NCBI GenBank assembly: GCA_045601805.1
Contig: JAZSAJ010000025.1
Coordinates: 25,689 to 89,688 of the forward strand
Source of the DNA: SIG607 sp045601805
Lineage (GTDB): Bacteria; Bacillota; Clostridia; Oscillospirales; Acutalibacteraceae
Direction: 5' to 3'
DNA length: 64,000 bases
In this document: piece by piece, positions 62,490-64,000 of the stretch
Layout: each line of letters begins with the position of its first letter
Position numbering within the stretch: the stretch's first letter is position 1
Translations under genes and position numbers: made by a program
Notes under the pieces: model-generated
What the model was told of the DNA's origin: nothing
Seen by the model: the letters and a program-made list of their open reading frames with translations, nothing else
Database searches by the model: none

Positions 62490-63833
62490 ATGAAATTCAG
62501 AAAACTAATTTCATTACTTATGGCAGTTGCTATGGTATTGTCCCTTTTGGCAATGGCCGGCTGCGGCGATAAAAAGCCCGTAAGTAGCGGCGGCGAAGAA
62601 GGCGCACAAAGCGAAGAAGATTTCTTTGCCGATATGCCCAATGAACTTCGCGGCACAAAAGTTCAGTTTGCTACTTGGATTGATCATAACGCTACCGAAA
62701 CTGCCAATGTACTTCGCGGCTTTGAAAAAGAAACCGGTATGAAGTTTGAACTTGTTGCAGTTCCCGAGGGTGCTTACATACCCAAACTTAACTCTTTAAT
62801 TGCGGCCGACGAAGCACCGGATGTTATTGTTGACAACGGCGAGTTCCCCAACACCCTTCGCCTTTTGGCTCCCTTAAGCTGGGAAGAAAACGCAGTTGAC
62901 CCGAAAGACCCGTTCTGGAACCAAGAAATTAGCGAAATGTTTACATTTGGCGACAAAACTTACCTTGTAATGGGCAACAACTCTACCTTTAACATGGGCG
63001 GTTATTTTGTTCTTTATAACAGAACCATGATGGAAGAAAACGGCATTAAAACCCCCAAACAGTTAGTGGAAGAAGATAACTGGAATCTTGATACCTTTGT
63101 TACAACCGCTCGTCAAATGAAACAGCGTTACGGAAAAGACAAAGATTTGGTTTATGTTGATGTTCACGCTATTTTAGATATGATGGGCACTGCTGAAATT
63201 GGCATAAACAAAGAAACCGGTCTTCTTGAAAACGGTCTTCGTAAACCCGAAGCACTTACTGCTTTGCAATGGTGCATTAAGCACAAAGATGAAGGCATTA
63301 TGTATCTCTTTATGGAGGGCGGCTATTTTGTTGAAGAAGGTATGTGCATTGGCGGCGGATATGCGCTTCGCAACAAACCCGGTTGGTTCTATGATTTTAA
63401 CTGGGATGATTTAGACATGGTTCCCTGTCCGAAGGTAAATAAGGACGATGCAGATTATCCGAAAACCTCACACTTACGTGCATACGGTATATGCAAAGGT
63501 GCTAAAAACCCCAAAGGCGCAGGTTACTTCTTGCGTTACTTCCTTAACGGCGACAATTACGACTTAAATGAAGTTTACAAAAACGAAGCTTGCGTACAAA
63601 TGTGGAAAGACCTTCGTGAAAAATACAACGACTTTACCAATATTGACTTACAGTACGGTTGCCGTAAAATCGTTGACCCCGACAAAACTTCGGTTCTTGA
63701 CGGTATGATGGCTACCCTTATTAAAACTTCTTACGCTCAGATTGCTACTGAACTTTCTAAAACTCAGAACACAGTAGACGCTGCAGTTAATAAGGGTAAT
63801 GAAATTATTAACGAAGTTAAAAACGCTCAGTAA
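62490..63833 (+). CDS. Extracellular solute-binding lipoprotein (family 1 type)
   Basis: 447 residues. Signal MKFRKLISLLMAVAMVLSLL then AMAGC lipobox, followed by a Gly/Glu/Ser-rich linker. The mature part has the periplasmic-binding-protein-like fold of sugar ABC transporters: VQFATWIDHNATETANVLRG, FEKETGMKFELVAVPEGAYI, LNSLIAADEAPDVIVDNGEF, FNMGGYFVLYNRTMMEENGI, then HLRAYGICKGAKNPKGAGYF and LRYFLNGDNY. No permease genes are adjacent within the window. A sugar or oligosaccharide ligand is likely, possibly a product of the GH16 enzyme upstream; that link is inference. AAAGGAG precedes the ATG. Confidence 0.88.
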   Translation: MKFRKLISLLMAVAMVLSLLAMAGCGDKKPVSSGGEEGAQSEEDFFADMPNELRGTKVQFATWIDHNATETANVLRGFEKETGMKFELVAVPEGAYIPKLNSLIAADEAPDVIVDNGEFPNTLRLLAPLSWEENAVDPKDPFWNQEISEMFTFGDKTYLVMGNNSTFNMGGYFVLYNRTMMEENGIKTPKQLVEEDNWNLDTFVTTARQMKQRYGKDKDLVYVDVHAILDMMGTAEIGINKETGLLENGLRKPEALTALQWCIKHKDEGIMYLFMEGGYFVEEGMCIGGGYALRNKPGWFYDFNWDDLDMVPCPKVNKDDADYPKTSHLRAYGICKGAKNPKGAGYFLRYFLNGDNYDLNEVYKNEACVQMWKDLREKYNDFTNIDLQYGCRKIVDPDKTSVLDGMMATLIKTSYAQIATELSKTQNTVDAAVNKGNEIINEVKNAQ

Positions 63834-63841
63834 AAGTATCT

Positions 63842-63873
63842 AAAAAAGTGTGGCTTTTGCCACACTTTTTTGT
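63842..63873 (+). terminator. Terminator of the first solute-binding lipoprotein gene
   Basis: Arms AAAAAAGTGTGGC / GCCACACTTTTTT with a TTTT loop. Confidence 0.9.
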
Positions 63874-63901
63874 TGCAAAAAATAAAACTGTGTGTTAATA
63901 T
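63873..63901 (+). promoter_or_regulatory. Promoter of the second solute-binding lipoprotein
   Basis: TTGCAA (63873-63878) and TAATAT (63896-63901), 17 bp apart, with the same TTGCAA-AAA...CTGTGTGTTA frame as the upstream copy. Confidence 0.6.
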
Positions 63902-63932
63902 TAGAATATACTATAAAAGGAGTGTATAAATT

Positions 63933-64000
63933 ATGAAATTCAGAAAACTAATTTCATTACTTATGGTAGTTGCTATGGTATTGTGCCTTTTGGCAATGGC
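63933..64000 (+). CDS. Second solute-binding-type lipoprotein, 5' end only
   Basis: The ATG at 63933 follows AAAGGAG. The 22 visible codons, MKFRKLISLLMVVAMVLCLLAM, match the signal peptide of the gene at 62490 except for two residues. With the similar promoter it is a tandem duplicate; the rest lies beyond the window, so the ligand domain cannot be judged. Confidence 0.75.
   Translation, partial: MKFRKLISLLMVVAMVLCLLAM

Overview
The window comes from the chromosomal origin region of an uncultured-type, spore-forming Clostridia bacterium, most likely an Oscillospiraceae/Ruminococcaceae relative. The evidence is AT-rich DNA, Firmicutes gene order dnaA-dnaN-S4-recF-remB-gyrB-gyrA, and sporulation genes (spoIIID, cotJABC, spoVB, spoVAE, a spoIIQ-like peptidase, a Spo0A-C-like protein). 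Species assignment is inference from gene content only.

Layout. 1-5.0 kb: the 5' part of a secreted InlB-repeat protein, a copper ATPase with a fused C-terminal CopZ-like domain, a papain-like hydrolase and a DUF3048 lipoprotein. 5.1-5.5 kb: tRNA-Arg(ACG), followed by a partial duplication of its 3' end and hairpin repeats. 5.5-13.2 kb: a divergent carbohydrate or polyol catabolic cluster. Leftward it carries SIS isomerase, DeoR regulator, fucose-isomerase-like, FGGY kinase, ceramidase-like and FUSC-like genes; rightward it carries an archaeal-type triosephosphate isomerase and YjbQ. 13.3-20.3 kb: pckA, a mirror-image HTH/microprotein pair, spoIIID with a sigma-E-like promoter, small unknown genes, rsmI and the cotJABC spore-coat operon. 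20.4-23.4 kb: an iron-uptake module (DtxR-type regulator, feoA, feoB, Cys-rich feo partner) with three matching operators. 23.5-24.7 kb: a ribbon-helix-helix regulator and two SLOG-fold genes.

24.7-33.6 kb is the replication core, with DnaA-box-like repeats between dnaA and dnaN. It is followed by a CPBP protease, two parS sites, tadA overlapping a QueG-like gene, a HAD hydrolase, spoVB, rarA, spoVAE and parAB. The parAB genes and parS sites together form the chromosome-segregation system beside the origin. 42.4-48 kb holds a spoIIQ-like M23 protein, a hairpin-repeat array, a secreted unknown preceded by three 11-bp-spaced TTACA boxes, an EF-G paralogue and rsmA.

48.1-57.2 kb encodes two very large exported proteins. 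One (1445 aa) carries an internal duplication of 622-codon period. The other (about 1550 aa) ends in a GH16 glycosidase domain with an intact E-x-D-x-x-E motif. They share a C-terminal module and are related to the truncated gene at the left edge. The window closes with pth, mfd, a PrsA-position lipoprotein, and two tandem solute-binding lipoproteins with matching promoters, the second cut off by the window end.

Most curious points: the interspersed hairpin family with an AATATCACT-like linker at three loci, the DnaA variant next to non-canonical boxes, the uncharacterised sugar cluster, the mirror-symmetric HTH/microprotein locus, and the duplicated secreted proteins. Function calls rest on motif recognition by eye; no database search was run.
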